The notes under the pieces: generated by a model | What the model was told of the DNA's origin: nothing | What the model saw: the letters and a program-made list of their open reading frames with translations, nothing else | The model's database searches: none | Program-made: the position numbers and the translations under genes | Assembly (NCBI GenBank): GCA_002309585.1 | Contig: DBXN01000139.1 | Span: 2,002 to 43,408 of the forward strand | Length of the DNA stretch: 41,407 nt | Direction: 5' to 3' | Source: Verrucomicrobia bacterium UBA1211 | GTDB taxonomy: Bacteria > Verrucomicrobiota > Kiritimatiellia > RFP12 > UBA1067 | Shown here: positions 24,015-33,224 of the stretch, piece after piece | How the letters are laid out: every line of letters starts with the position of its first letter | How positions within the stretch are numbered: position 1 is the stretch's first letter

Positions 24015-25682
24015 TTACTCGACGACTTCAGGATCAGTCTCGGAATCATCCTTGATCGTGGCGTCTTCCGGAAGGAGCGCCTTGGCCGGCTCAAACTTCT
24101 GCTGGGCGAGATCCCACTTCAGCCACTCGGAAAACTTGTCGCCGCCCCGCCCCGCAAGGCTGGAACGGATCTGGGAGCGGATCATCTCACTGGAGAGCGG
24201 ATCACCCGGCTGACGATCCTGGACATAAACCAGGAGCGAAAGTTTGGAGGAGGCGGGGATCGCATCCGAAACTTTCCCCTTGAGGACGGAACGGGCGCCA
24301 TAGGCGACCGAGAAACTGTTGTCGAACCGGACATTCTGCATGTCGCTGACGGTATAGGTGATCGAGGTCGAGACATTCATACCCAACCCTTTCGCCGCAT
24401 CCGCAAACGCCTTGCCGGCGGACATCTCCTTGTCCAGTCCTTCCTTCTTCTCCTTCACAACCTTCTCGAACGCATCGGTCCGCGCCTGGTTGAGGGTACG
24501 GGTCTTAACGGAAGCGACCACCTCCTCATACGGCGGGACATGGGCCTCTTCGCGCTTAACCAGCTCAACCACATAAACCGACTTCGTGCACTCGACCACG
24601 CAGAACCGGGAATCGACCCGCTCCGGATCCAACTCAAAGACGGCCTCGGAGAACTTCCGGCCGTTCCCGCTTTCGACCCACGGCAACGGATCGTTGACGC
24701 TGAAGAAGGGCGAGGTCTGAACCGTCAGTTTCTCAGCCTTGGCGAACTCGCCGAGTACATCCTTCTGAACGTTCGTGTTGATGACGTCAGAATAGACCCG
24801 GAAGGTCGCAGAGGTCGAGGCGGCATAGACTGCGGCCTGAAGTTTCAGCTCATCCATGATCTTACCGCGAACCTCTTCGAAGGGAATCGTCTCCGTGGTG
24901 TTGTTGGTCGTCGTGCGGGTGTATTTGTCGGAGTTGGTGTCGTAGTAGTCCTGCAACTCGGCGTCATCCGGCGTTGTGGCGACGGCGAGGCAGTTGGTCG
25001 CCGGGATCACAACATAACGGACCTGAATCCGGTCGGGAAGACCGAAACTCTCCTTATGCTCCTCATAATACTTCTTGTAATCCTCGTCCTTCAGCGGCAT
25101 CTCCGCATTGGCGAAGGTGTTGCTCACGTAGGCGATCTGAACCGTGAAGCGGTCCGTCATGGACGCCAACTCGGAATCGAGTTCCATCGGGGAGATCCAA
25201 GAGGCGCTGTTCACGAGCGTCGCGCTCTTCATGAGCGTCAGCTGATGCGCCAGAAGCTTCTCGTAATACTCCGGGGTAAAGCCCATGTTGCGCACCATCA
25301 TCTTGTACCGCTCCATATCGAACCCGTTGCTGCCCTGGAACGCGGGCATCTCGCGAAGCGCGGCCTGGATCTCCGGCACGGAGGTCTTCATCCCGTTACC
25401 CGCGGCATTCTCGACGGCGGCGATCTGCTCCCACGCACGGCGGTCAATCACATGGTTCGGCGTTTCATTGTCCCGGTTGCGTCCGTTTCCACGGAGGGAG
25501 TGGACGATCTGATCGAACCGGGAAGTCGAGATCTTCTTTCCGTTCATCCTGCCGGCGGGATGGGCATCTGCCGGATTCCGGAAACAGGAGTCAACCGCGA
25601 CAAACGCCACCGCGATGATGATCGCAAAGAAACCCCACAAAAGCCGATTACGGATCAGTCGGTTAAAATGATAGATAAACAC
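24015..25682 (-). CDS. PpiD/SurA-like membrane-anchored periplasmic folding factor
   Basis: The 555-aa protein has an N-terminal anchor (WGFFAIIIAVAFVAVDSC), a SurA-N-like helical region (MNGKKISTSRFDQIVHSL, DMERYKMMVRNMGFTPEYYEK, LLAHQLTLMKSATLV) and a long C-terminal part with a second helical segment (DEDYKKYYEEHKESFGLPD). The layout is that of PpiD, a chaperone at the Sec exit. A clear parvulin active-site domain could not be recognised, so it may act only as a chaperone. The start is GTG, with only weak ribosome-site similarity, but no in-frame ATG precedes the anchor. Acidic tail. Confidence 0.8.
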   Translation of the reverse strand: MFIYHFNRLIRNRLLWGFFAIIIAVAFVAVDSCFRNPADAHPAGRMNGKKISTSRFDQIVHSLRGNGRNRDNETPNHVIDRRAWEQIAAVENAAGNGMKTSVPEIQAALREMPAFQGSNGFDMERYKMMVRNMGFTPEYYEKLLAHQLTLMKSATLVNSASWISPMELDSELASMTDRFTVQIAYVSNTFANAEMPLKDEDYKKYYEEHKESFGLPDRIQVRYVVIPATNCLAVATTPDDAELQDYYDTNSDKYTRTTTNNTTETIPFEEVRGKIMDELKLQAAVYAASTSATFRVYSDVINTNVQKDVLGEFAKAEKLTVQTSPFFSVNDPLPWVESGNGRKFSEAVFELDPERVDSRFCVVECTKSVYVVELVKREEAHVPPYEEVVASVKTRTLNQARTDAFEKVVKEKKEGLDKEMSAGKAFADAAKGLGMNVSTSITYTVSDMQNVRFDNSFSVAYGARSVLKGKVSDAIPASSKLSLLVYVQDRQPGDPLSSEMIRSQIRSSLAGRGGDKFSEWLKWDLAQQKFEPAKALLPEDATIKDDSETDPEVVE

Positions 25683-25728
25683 GGTTTTACATCCAACGTA
25701 GAGTGTTCATCGCGCGAATCGAAAAGAA

Positions 25729-25758
25729 AGAACCGGCTGCGCGAAAACGGCCGGTTCT
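25729..25758 (-). terminator. rho-independent terminator of the FecR-domain gene
   Basis: AGAACCGGC (25729-25737) pairs with GCCGGTTCT (25750-25758) around a 12-base loop. Reading leftward it is followed by TTCTTTTC. It begins 12 bp after the stop codon. Confidence 0.75.
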
Positions 25759-25770
25759 CCTGTGAAGAGC

Positions 25771-26754
25771 CTATTTGTCGCCATCCGCATCATCTTCGGC
25801 GGCGGGCTTCTCCTTCCCGGCGGCCGGTTTCTCGTCCGAGACCAGCGATGGCAACTTCTCATCCTCCGCCTCGGGATCGGCGGCGCGCTCCGGATCGACC
25901 AGATCGCCCGTCGCCAGGACCGGACGGCCAACCACATAGGCGAAACGGTGCTGCGCCGTCCCGACATGGTTGACCGCCAGCACGGACACCACGGTCCGGC
26001 CGCCGATCGGGGCCTTCTCCCGCCAGATCTTCACGACCGATTTCGGCGTCATCGTGTAGTTCTGGGGCTCTTCCGTCCCGTTCTCCAGCACAACGGCGAA
26101 ATCGCCATAGATGCTGGTCATCCGCGTGAGGGAACGGCCCGGAGAGGTCTGGATGTTGATGGTGTTGGCGGCGCGAAGGGCAGGAACGACAAATTGAGGT
26201 CCCTCGATCCGGGTCGAACCGGTCACGGTCCCAACCTGGAAAATGTCAATCTCCGCATCCTTCATCACGGAATACTCACCGCGCCCCGAAAGGCTCAGGC
26301 AGTTCGCGTTCTCGGTGATGACGTTGAAGCTGCCGTCCGGAAGGTTGTCGCGGAGGTTGGTCTTGAACGAACCGCTCAAGAGACGGACCACGCGGGCATC
26401 CGGATTCTTCGTGCAGGCGGTCACGATCACCTCGGTGTTGGTTCCGAGATTGAGCGTGTCCTGGGTGGAGAAGATCAGCGTCGCCGTACCGTCGGCGGTC
26501 CGGAAGGAGGATCCGAGCGGATACGCCTTGTTCTGGATGGCGGCGGCATAATGCTTCACATCCGGATTGTTGACTTCGCAAACGCCACGGATCGAAGCGA
26601 TGCGAACCAACGGCTCAAAGACCTTAACCTGCTCCTCGGCATCTTCCGCCTTGGCTTCCGCCGCAGCCGCTTCCTGCGCCCGAACGTTCATGGCCGCCAA
26701 CGAAAGCGCCATCACGCACAATCCGACTTTCACAACTCCTGTGTTTTCCATCAT
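25771..26754 (-). CDS. secreted FecR-domain protein
   Basis: The 327-aa protein has a signal peptide (VGLCVMALSLAAMNVRAQ), an acidic alanine-rich stretch and a FecR-type beta-rich domain (AYPLGSSFRTADGTATLIFS, LGTNTEVIVT, RLLSGSFKT). The C-terminus is charged and low-complexity (KPAAGKEKPAAEDDADGDK). Classical FecR proteins are anti-sigma sensors with a membrane helix; this one has no internal membrane segment and no sigma-factor neighbour, so it is more likely a structural or binding periplasmic protein. The ATG at 26754 is preferred over GTG 26763, which would overlap the AAAGGA site. It has its own promoter and terminator. Confidence 0.78.
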   Translation of the reverse strand: MMENTGVVKVGLCVMALSLAAMNVRAQEAAAAEAKAEDAEEQVKVFEPLVRIASIRGVCEVNNPDVKHYAAAIQNKAYPLGSSFRTADGTATLIFSTQDTLNLGTNTEVIVTACTKNPDARVVRLLSGSFKTNLRDNLPDGSFNVITENANCLSLSGRGEYSVMKDAEIDIFQVGTVTGSTRIEGPQFVVPALRAANTINIQTSPGRSLTRMTSIYGDFAVVLENGTEEPQNYTMTPKSVVKIWREKAPIGGRTVVSVLAVNHVGTAQHRFAYVVGRPVLATGDLVDPERAADPEAEDEKLPSLVSDEKPAAGKEKPAAEDDADGDK

Positions 26755-26817
26755 GGGACCCACTTCCTTTATCGAGGTTAAAAACCCATTGACCGCATTA
26801 AAAAAGCATCATTTGAT

Positions 26818-26846
26818 ATTTAACCAAATGCCCGCGAGAGAGTCAA
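26818..26846 (-). promoter_or_regulatory. sigma70-type promoter of the FecR-domain gene
   Basis: Read leftward: TTGACT (26846-26841), a 17-bp spacer and TTAAAT (26823-26818), about 64 bp before the ATG. This is a strong match to consensus. Confidence 0.65.
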
Positions 26847-26863
26847 TGGCAAATGGAACGTGA

Positions 26864-27883
26864 TCAGATTAAACCCCGTTCGATCATTTTCTCGGCGATC
26901 TGGACCGCATTCTGCGCGGCACCCTTCCGAATGTTGTCGCCACAGCAGAACAGCGCCAACCCGTTTTCGACGCTCGGATCGACCCGGATACGCCCGACCT
27001 GGACCTCATCTCCGCCACCGACGAAGAGCGGCATCGGGTATTTTTTCGCGTCCAGATCATCCACCACCCGGATACCCGCCGTGGAAGAGAGGATTTCGCG
27101 CGCCCGCGCGGGCGTCATCGGCGCCGAGAACTCGGCGTGGACCGCGACGCTGTGCGCATAGAAGACCGGCACGCGGACGCAAGTGGTCGAAACGCGAAGA
27201 TCGGGCACGCCCAGAATCTTGCGGGATTCGAAGGTCATCTTCGCCTCTTCACTGGTATATCCCTCCATCTGGGGCTTGCCGCCGCCGATCTGCGGGATCA
27301 CATTGCAGGCGATCTGATAAGGGAAAGCCTTGAATTCGGTCGGAGTCTGTCCGGCGGCGAGCATCTTCAGCTGCTCCTGCAGCTCGATGATCGCACCCCG
27401 GCCCGCCCCGCTGACGGACTGGAAAGTCACCGCCGTCATGTGGCGCAGCGGGACCGCCCGGTGCAACGGCGCAATGCCCATCAAGGTGATGATCGTGGAG
27501 CAGTTGGGGTTGGCGATGAATCCCTGGTGCCGGTCCAGCGCCTCGGGGTTGATTTCGGGAATCACCAGCGGCACCCGGTCATCCATCCGGAAATCGTCGC
27601 CATTGTCGATCACGACCGCGCCCCGCTTGACCGCTTCCCAGCCCCACTGCTTCGAGGCGCCCTTGGCCCCTTCCGTACCGGCGAACAAAACGATATCCAG
27701 CCCGTCAAACGCCTCGGGCGTCGTCGCCCGGACGTGAAACGTCTCGCCCGCGATCTCCTCGTCACGGTCGCGCGTCGCCAGCACACGGATCTCGGAGCAC
27801 GGGAACTTCCGCTGGCGCAGAACTTTGATCATCTCGGTACCGACCGCGCCGATACCCACCAAACCGACTTTATACTGTCTCAT
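26864..27883 (-). CDS. asd: aspartate-semialdehyde dehydrogenase
   Basis: The 339-aa enzyme reduces aspartyl phosphate to aspartate semialdehyde for lysine/diaminopimelate, threonine and methionine synthesis. VGLVGIGAVGTEMIKVL is the NADP-binding fold start. FIANPNCSTI carries the catalytic Cys. FQSVSGAGRGAI and TTCVRVPVFYAHS match substrate-binding segments; the last usually reads GHS. The ATG at 27883 is chosen over an in-frame TTG nine bases upstream. The promoter lies 40 bp upstream and is divergent from kdsA. Confidence 0.94.
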   Translation of the reverse strand: MRQYKVGLVGIGAVGTEMIKVLRQRKFPCSEIRVLATRDRDEEIAGETFHVRATTPEAFDGLDIVLFAGTEGAKGASKQWGWEAVKRGAVVIDNGDDFRMDDRVPLVIPEINPEALDRHQGFIANPNCSTIITLMGIAPLHRAVPLRHMTAVTFQSVSGAGRGAIIELQEQLKMLAAGQTPTEFKAFPYQIACNVIPQIGGGKPQMEGYTSEEAKMTFESRKILGVPDLRVSTTCVRVPVFYAHSVAVHAEFSAPMTPARAREILSSTAGIRVVDDLDAKKYPMPLFVGGGDEVQVGRIRVDPSVENGLALFCCGDNIRKGAAQNAVQIAEKMIERGLI

Positions 27884-27923
27884 GGTCAACAAACCCTAAT
27901 TTGTGTTGGAAATCGAGTGTGGG

Positions 27924-27952
27924 AAGATACTAAAAGCGGGCAGGGTTTGCAA
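27924..27952 (-). promoter_or_regulatory. sigma70-type promoter of asd
   Basis: Read leftward: TTGCAA (27952-27947), a 17-bp spacer and TATCTT (27929-27924). It lies back to back with the kdsA promoter. Confidence 0.6.
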
Positions 27953-27978
27953 CAGTAATCTCCCCTTCACGATCCGCC

Positions 27979-28008
27979 TTGTCCCTCCGTCCCCCTTTCT
28001 GCTATACT
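27979..28008 (+). promoter_or_regulatory. sigma70-type promoter of kdsA-dnaE
   Basis: TTGTCC (27979-27984), an 18-bp spacer and TATACT (28003-28008), giving a leader of about 35 bases before the kdsA start. Confidence 0.6.
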
Positions 28009-28051
28009 GAAAGACGTTTTTCAATTCCGCTTTTAATGAAGGGTTTTCACG

Positions 28052-28864
28052 ATGAAGAAGGTCAAGGTCGGAGAGGTGGTTTTCGGGGCGAAACCGTTGG
28101 TGTTCATTGCTGGGCCGTGCGTCATCGAATCGGTGGAAGGCACCATGGAGCTGGCGGGCAAGCTGGTGCAGCTGGCGAACGAACTGGATGTCCCGCTGAT
28201 TTTCAAGGCCTCCTTTGACAAGGCCAACCGTTCCTCCATCGGCTCCTACCGTGGCCCCGGACTGGACGAGGGGCTTCAGATCCTCAAGGAGGTTCGCGAC
28301 CGTTTCAACGTCCCGGTCCTGACCGATGTCCATGAGCCGTGGCAATGCGATGAAGCCGCGGATGTCGTCGATGTCCTGCAGATTCCCGCCTTCCTCTGCC
28401 GGCAGACCGATCTCGTCTGCGCCGCCGCGATGACGGGCAAACCCGTCAATGTGAAAAAAGGGCAGTTTATGGCGCCGGAGGATATGGCGAACGTGATCGA
28501 CAAGATCACCGCCTGCGGCAACCAGAAGATCATCCTGACCGAGCGGGGGGCGAGTTTCGGCTATCGGAACCTGGTCGCCGACATGCGCAGCCTCCTGATC
28601 ATGCGTGAGATGGGTTATCCGGTGGTCTTCGACGCGACGCACAGCGTCCAGCGGCCGGGCGGACTCGGAACCGGTTCGGGCGGTGACGGCAAATGGGCGC
28701 CCGCCCTGGCGCGCGCCGCCGTGGCGACCGGCGTGGACGGTGTCTTCATGGAGACCCACATGAATCCGCCCGAGGCGCTCTCCGACGCTGCCAACGCCAT
28801 CGCGTTCGCCCAGCTCAAGAAACTCTGGAAGTCGCTGTTGGCGATCCACGCCGTGGTGCGTTAG
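28052..28864 (+). CDS. kdsA: 3-deoxy-8-phosphooctulonate (KDO-8-P) synthase
   Basis: The 270-aa enzyme condenses phosphoenolpyruvate with arabinose 5-phosphate to make KDO-8-phosphate for lipopolysaccharide core. FIAGPCVIES, FKASFDKANRSSIGSYRGPG, TDVHEPWQCDEAADVVDVLQ, PVNVKKGQFM and VFDATHSVQRPG are the conserved KdsA segments. AAGGG lies upstream of the ATG. It is evidence for an LPS- or KDO-containing outer membrane. The dnaE start codon follows 20 bp downstream. Confidence 0.96.
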   Translation: MKKVKVGEVVFGAKPLVFIAGPCVIESVEGTMELAGKLVQLANELDVPLIFKASFDKANRSSIGSYRGPGLDEGLQILKEVRDRFNVPVLTDVHEPWQCDEAADVVDVLQIPAFLCRQTDLVCAAAMTGKPVNVKKGQFMAPEDMANVIDKITACGNQKIILTERGASFGYRNLVADMRSLLIMREMGYPVVFDATHSVQRPGGLGTGSGGDGKWAPALARAAVATGVDGVFMETHMNPPEALSDAANAIAFAQLKKLWKSLLAIHAVVR

Positions 28865-28884
28865 CCGCCGGACCCCGCGCCGCC

Positions 28885-31800
28885 ATGTCCGACTTCGTCC
28901 ATCTTCACGTCCACACCACCTACTCGCTGCTGGACGGCCAATGCCAGGTGAACGCGCTTGTGGCGCGCGCCCGGAAGGCGGGCATGCCCGCCCTGGCGGT
29001 GACCGACCATGGCAACCTCTTCGCGCTGAAGGCGTTTTATGACGCGTGCAAGTCCACCAAGGACCAGTTCGCCGACCTTCCGCCGATCAAGCCGATCTTG
29101 GGGTGTGAAGCTTACGTGACCAGTACGGGCGACTACCGGAGCCGCGACAAGAATGAGAAGCGGCACCATCTGATCCTGCTCGCGAAGAACCTAACCGGTT
29201 ACCACAACCTCGTACGGCTCATCTCCGAGGCGCACATCAACGGCAAGTACTACAACGCCCGAATCGACCACCATCTGCTGGAGCGTTATCATGAAGGGCT
29301 CATCTGCTCCGCCGCCTGCCTCGCGGGAGAGGTTGCCTTCGCGCTCGACCAAGACCGGATGGACGAGGCCGAACAGACGGCCCGCTGGTACCAGAACCTC
29401 TTCGGCGACGACTACTTTCTTGAAGTGATGGAGCATCGGGTTTCGGACGAGAAGATCGAACGGATCCGCCGGGAAAACGCCTTCTACGCGCAGGCCCTCG
29501 AACAAAACACCGATCCCGCCGAACGAAAGAAGGCGAGGGCCCTCCGTGACGCCCTGCCGAACATCGAGGAGGACATTCGCTCCGTCTTCACCCGTCAGCG
29601 GAAGGTAACGAAGGGCATGATCGAGCTGGGGCAGAAACTCGGCATCCCGATCATCGCCACCAACGACATCCATTTCCTTGAACGGGAGGATGATGACTCA
29701 CACGACGTCCTGCTCTGCCTCTCGACCCAGAAACGGCTCAGCGATCCCGACCGGCTGATCTATACCGGTGAGGAGTGGTTCAAATCGCGGGAAGAGATGG
29801 CCAAAATCTTCCCCTCCCGCCCCGACTTCCTCGACAACACCGTCCTGCTCGCCCAGCGGGTGGAGACATACAAGCTCGACTCCGACCCGATCATGCCCAA
29901 ATTCCCGATTCCGGCGTCATTCGGTACGGAAGAAGAGTATGAAAAGAAGTTCGACGAGCCGACACTCCGGGCGGAGTTCAAGAATTTCGACAAACTCGGC
30001 GGAACGGACAAAGTTCGGCGCATCAAATTCGAGGCGGACTATCTGGAGAAACTGACCCGCGAGGGTGCCAAGCGCCGCTGGGGCGATCCGCTCCCGAAGG
30101 AGACGGACGAGCAGCTCGTCTTCGAGCTCGACACCATCAAACAGATGGGCTTCCCCGGCTACTTCCTCATCGTCCAAGACTACATCAAGGCGGCGCGGGA
30201 CATGGGGGTGTGGGTCGGCCCCGGCCGCGGCTCCGCCGCAGGCGCGGCGGTCGCCTACGCGCTGGGGATCACCAATGTCGATCCGCTGAAATTCGACCTG
30301 CTGTTTGAACGGTTCCTCAATCCCGACCGGATCTCCATGCCGGATATCGACGTGGACTTCGATGATGATGGCCGGGGCCGCGTGCTGGATTACGTCACCG
30401 AGAAGTACGGTCAGGAACATGTCGCGCACATCGTCACCTTCGGCCAGATGGCCCCCAAAAGCGCGATCAAAGATGTCGGCCGCGCGATGGGCTATGCCCT
30501 CTCCGACACGAACAAACTGGCGGGGCTCGTTCCGGATGAGCCGAAGATCACCTTCGCCAAGGCGTTGGGCAAGGACAAAAAATCCGGGCTGTGGAAATAT
30601 CCGGAAGGCGGAAAACTCTATGACGCCCTCAACGGCAACGCCATCGCCGACGTGGTCCAGCCAGGCAATGAACCGATCGTCAAGGCGCTCATGGAACGCG
30701 CGGTCCGCCTGGACGGATCGATCCGTCAGCCGGGGGTCCACGCCTGCGGCGTGATCATTTCGCGCGACCCGCTGATCGATACCCTTCCCGTCATGCCGAC
30801 AGAGGGTGAGACGTTGCTCACCACCCAGTATGACGGTCATTTCGTGGAGCCGGTCGGCCTGCTGAAGATGGACTTCCTCGGGCTGAAGACGCTCACCGTC
30901 GAAAAGGAGTGCGTCGCGCTGATCAAGAAGTTCCAGGGCATCGATCTTAATCCGGATGAAATCCCCGATGATGACAAGGAGACCTACGAGCTTTTCGGAC
31001 GGGGCGAGACCACGGGGCTGTTCCAGTTTGAGTCGGACGGGATGAAGAAGTGGCTGATCGCCCTCCAGCCGGAACGGCTGACCGATCTCGTGGCGATGAA
31101 CGCCCTCTACCGGCCCGGCCCGATGGAGTACATCCCCTCCTTCGTCAACCGCAAACAGGGACGTGAGGCGATCACCTACGACCATCCGCTCATGGAGAAG
31201 TATCTGAAGGATACCTACGGCGTGACGGTCTATCAGGAACAGGTGATGTTGCTCTCCCGCCTCCTTGCCGGATTCACGCGCGGCCAGTCCGATATGCTAC
31301 GCAAGGCGATGGGCAAAAAGCAGCTTAAGACGATGGAAGACCTAAAGGTCAAATTCATCGAGGGTTGCCTGGCGAATGAGGCGTTCCGGAACTGCAAAAC
31401 GCGGATACGGGTCACGGATGGCTTTTTGCAGGCGTACTACCCCGACGAGGCCGCGAAGAAGGGTGCCACGGAGGATTCGGCGGCGCGGAAGACCTCGCAC
31501 TGGTACGATCTGGACTTGACCCGGGAATGGGACGCGCGTTTCCTGATCGACAAGATCTGGGACGACTGGAAGGCGTTCGCCAGCTACGCCTTCAACAAAT
31601 CCCACGCGGTCTGCTACGCCTGGGTCGCCTATCAGACGGGCTACATGAAGGCGCACTATCCGGCCGAGTTCATGTGCGCGCAAATCTCCTCCGAAATCGG
31701 TAATTTCGACAAACTCCCCGGATTCGTCGCGGAGGTGGCGGAGATGGGACTTCAGGTTCGGCCGCCGGACATCAACACGGCTTACGCGCGATTCTCGCCC

Positions 31801-32871
31801 GTGAAGGGCGAACAGGCGATCCTTTACGGATTGGCAGGTGTGAAGGGGGTCGGCCAGGCCGCCGCTGAGGCCATCATCACGGAACGGGAGAAGAACGGCC
31901 CTTACAAGAATTTCCACGATTTCTGCGAACGGCTCGATTCCAACGCCATCAACAAACGGGTACTCGAAGCGTTGGTCAAATGTGGCGCGTTCGATTCATT
32001 CGGTGTCCACCGCGCCAAACTCTTCAACAACATCGACACCGTTCTCGCACAGGTCGCCAACCAGAAGAAGGACAAGGCCTCGGGTCAGGGGAACCTCTTC
32101 GAGATGCTCGACGCCTCCGATCCCGGAACCGCCAGCTTCAATGATCTGACCGAGTTTCTCCCGTGGGATGATAAAACCCGCCTGGGCTATGAGCGCGAAC
32201 TGATGGGTATCTACATGAGCGGCCACCCGCTTGACCGATACAAGATGCAGATCAAGGCTTTCCAAACCTGTTCGCTGCTCACCATCGGGGATTTCAAAGG
32301 CGAGCGGGATGTCCGTGTCGCGGGCATGGCCGAATCGGTCCTACAGCGCATCAGCAAAAAGGACGGCAAGCCGTGGGCGGCCATCACGCTCGATACGGAT
32401 GACGCCTCCATCGAGGTCCTGGTCTTCGCGAAAACCTTCGCCAAATTCCAGGGGGCCTGCATCCCGGACACACCGATCCTCGTCTGCGGAAGCCTGAGCC
32501 GTCGGGAGGGAGACGACAAAGCGAAGATCATCGCCAACGAGATCTACCCGCTCGCTGAAGCGACGCCGATCTTCGCGAAATGCGTGGTCGCCGCCTTCTA
32601 TGACAGCCAAGCGGACTACGCCCAGAAGATGGAGCGGATCAAGGCGCTTACCCACGATTTTCCCGGCACCGTTCCGCTCCACCTCTGCCTCTGCATCGGC
32701 AAGCGGCAGAAGGTGATCATCGCGGCCGACTCCGCCTATTCCGTCGATCCGTCCGTCGACTTCTTCACCAAGGCCGAAGCCATCCTGGGCCGCCACAGCA
32801 TGAAACTTGTCTCCAAGCCGGACATCTACAACGACCCGAAGTCCAGCCGCCGCTGGCAACCCCGAAACTGA
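28885..32871 (+). CDS. dnaE: DNA polymerase III alpha subunit
   Basis: The 1328-aa replicative polymerase begins with a PHP domain (HLHVHTTYSLLDG, VTDHGNLFALKAF, GCEAYV, TNDIHFLEREDDD), then the polymerase core with GPGRGSAAGA and PDIDVDFDDDGRG (catalytic Asp about 489/491), QPGVHACGVIIS, YQEQVMLLSRLLAG, a helix-hairpin-helix near GLAGVKGVGQAAAEAI and a C-terminal OB fold. The PHP metal ligands appear present, unlike E. coli DnaE, so intrinsic exonuclease activity is possible. ATG 28885 matches the family N-terminus. There is no clear ribosome site, so translation may depend on coupling with kdsA. Confidence 0.96.
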   Translation: MSDFVHLHVHTTYSLLDGQCQVNALVARARKAGMPALAVTDHGNLFALKAFYDACKSTKDQFADLPPIKPILGCEAYVTSTGDYRSRDKNEKRHHLILLAKNLTGYHNLVRLISEAHINGKYYNARIDHHLLERYHEGLICSAACLAGEVAFALDQDRMDEAEQTARWYQNLFGDDYFLEVMEHRVSDEKIERIRRENAFYAQALEQNTDPAERKKARALRDALPNIEEDIRSVFTRQRKVTKGMIELGQKLGIPIIATNDIHFLEREDDDSHDVLLCLSTQKRLSDPDRLIYTGEEWFKSREEMAKIFPSRPDFLDNTVLLAQRVETYKLDSDPIMPKFPIPASFGTEEEYEKKFDEPTLRAEFKNFDKLGGTDKVRRIKFEADYLEKLTREGAKRRWGDPLPKETDEQLVFELDTIKQMGFPGYFLIVQDYIKAARDMGVWVGPGRGSAAGAAVAYALGITNVDPLKFDLLFERFLNPDRISMPDIDVDFDDDGRGRVLDYVTEKYGQEHVAHIVTFGQMAPKSAIKDVGRAMGYALSDTNKLAGLVPDEPKITFAKALGKDKKSGLWKYPEGGKLYDALNGNAIADVVQPGNEPIVKALMERAVRLDGSIRQPGVHACGVIISRDPLIDTLPVMPTEGETLLTTQYDGHFVEPVGLLKMDFLGLKTLTVEKECVALIKKFQGIDLNPDEIPDDDKETYELFGRGETTGLFQFESDGMKKWLIALQPERLTDLVAMNALYRPGPMEYIPSFVNRKQGREAITYDHPLMEKYLKDTYGVTVYQEQVMLLSRLLAGFTRGQSDMLRKAMGKKQLKTMEDLKVKFIEGCLANEAFRNCKTRIRVTDGFLQAYYPDEAAKKGATEDSAARKTSHWYDLDLTREWDARFLIDKIWDDWKAFASYAFNKSHAVCYAWVAYQTGYMKAHYPAEFMCAQISSEIGNFDKLPGFVAEVAEMGLQVRPPDINTAYARFSPVKGEQAILYGLAGVKGVGQAAAEAIITEREKNGPYKNFHDFCERLDSNAINKRVLEALVKCGAFDSFGVHRAKLFNNIDTVLAQVANQKKDKASGQGNLFEMLDASDPGTASFNDLTEFLPWDDKTRLGYERELMGIYMSGHPLDRYKMQIKAFQTCSLLTIGDFKGERDVRVAGMAESVLQRISKKDGKPWAAITLDTDDASIEVLVFAKTFAKFQGACIPDTPILVCGSLSRREGDDKAKIIANEIYPLAEATPIFAKCVVAAFYDSQADYAQKMERIKALTHDFPGTVPLHLCLCIGKRQKVIIAADSAYSVDPSVDFFTKAEAILGRHSMKLVSKPDIYNDPKSSRRWQPRN

Positions 32872-32882
32872 ATTCCAGCCCC

Positions 32883-33224
32883 CTAGAAGTCCGCCGTCGC
32901 GACCACATCCACACCCGTCCCGCACACATCGGGAATGATCACATCGCCGATCCGTTTCGGCGGGATCACGGTGGTGTTCGCCAGCAGATTCGTGATCTCG
33001 GCGATCCGCCCCTTCGGAATCGCCCGGCGGGTCTTGACCGGCAGCGGACGGCGCGACCCGGCCACCTTCACCAGCCCCGTCACCATCCGAACCGGATTCG
33101 TCGCCTCGGCCACGCCATATGCCTCACCGCGCGGACACCCCTGACCGGCCACCGTCACCCGATCTTCCGTCACCGTGACGTCCAACTCACACCCCTTCGG
33201 GCAGTTAATGCATATCAAGCGCAT
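32883..33224 (-). CDS. DUF1667 cysteine-rich protein, partner of glycerol-3-P-type oxidoreductase
   Basis: The 113-aa protein starts MRLICINCPKGCEL and has a further GQGCPRG, giving the CxxCxxxC...C pattern of DUF1667, probably a metal or iron-sulfur site. In many anaerobes DUF1667 is the third gene after a GlpA-like dehydrogenase and an FAD oxidoreductase. Here its start overlaps the end of the fused oxidoreductase gene by 20 bases, so the two are translationally coupled. The ATG at 33224 matches the family start; the frame upstream is inside the neighbour gene. It converges on dnaE with only 11 bp between the stops. Confidence 0.9.
   Translation of the reverse strand: MRLICINCPKGCELDVTVTEDRVTVAGQGCPRGEAYGVAEATNPVRMVTGLVKVAGSRRPLPVKTRRAIPKGRIAEITNLLANTTVIPPKRIGDVIIPDVCGTGVDVVATADF

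Noticed and set aside
22315..24213. 632-codon plus-strand frame opposite the GH36-like gene
   Set aside because: It runs through a terminator and into the next gene, with no domain; the minus strand is clearly coding.
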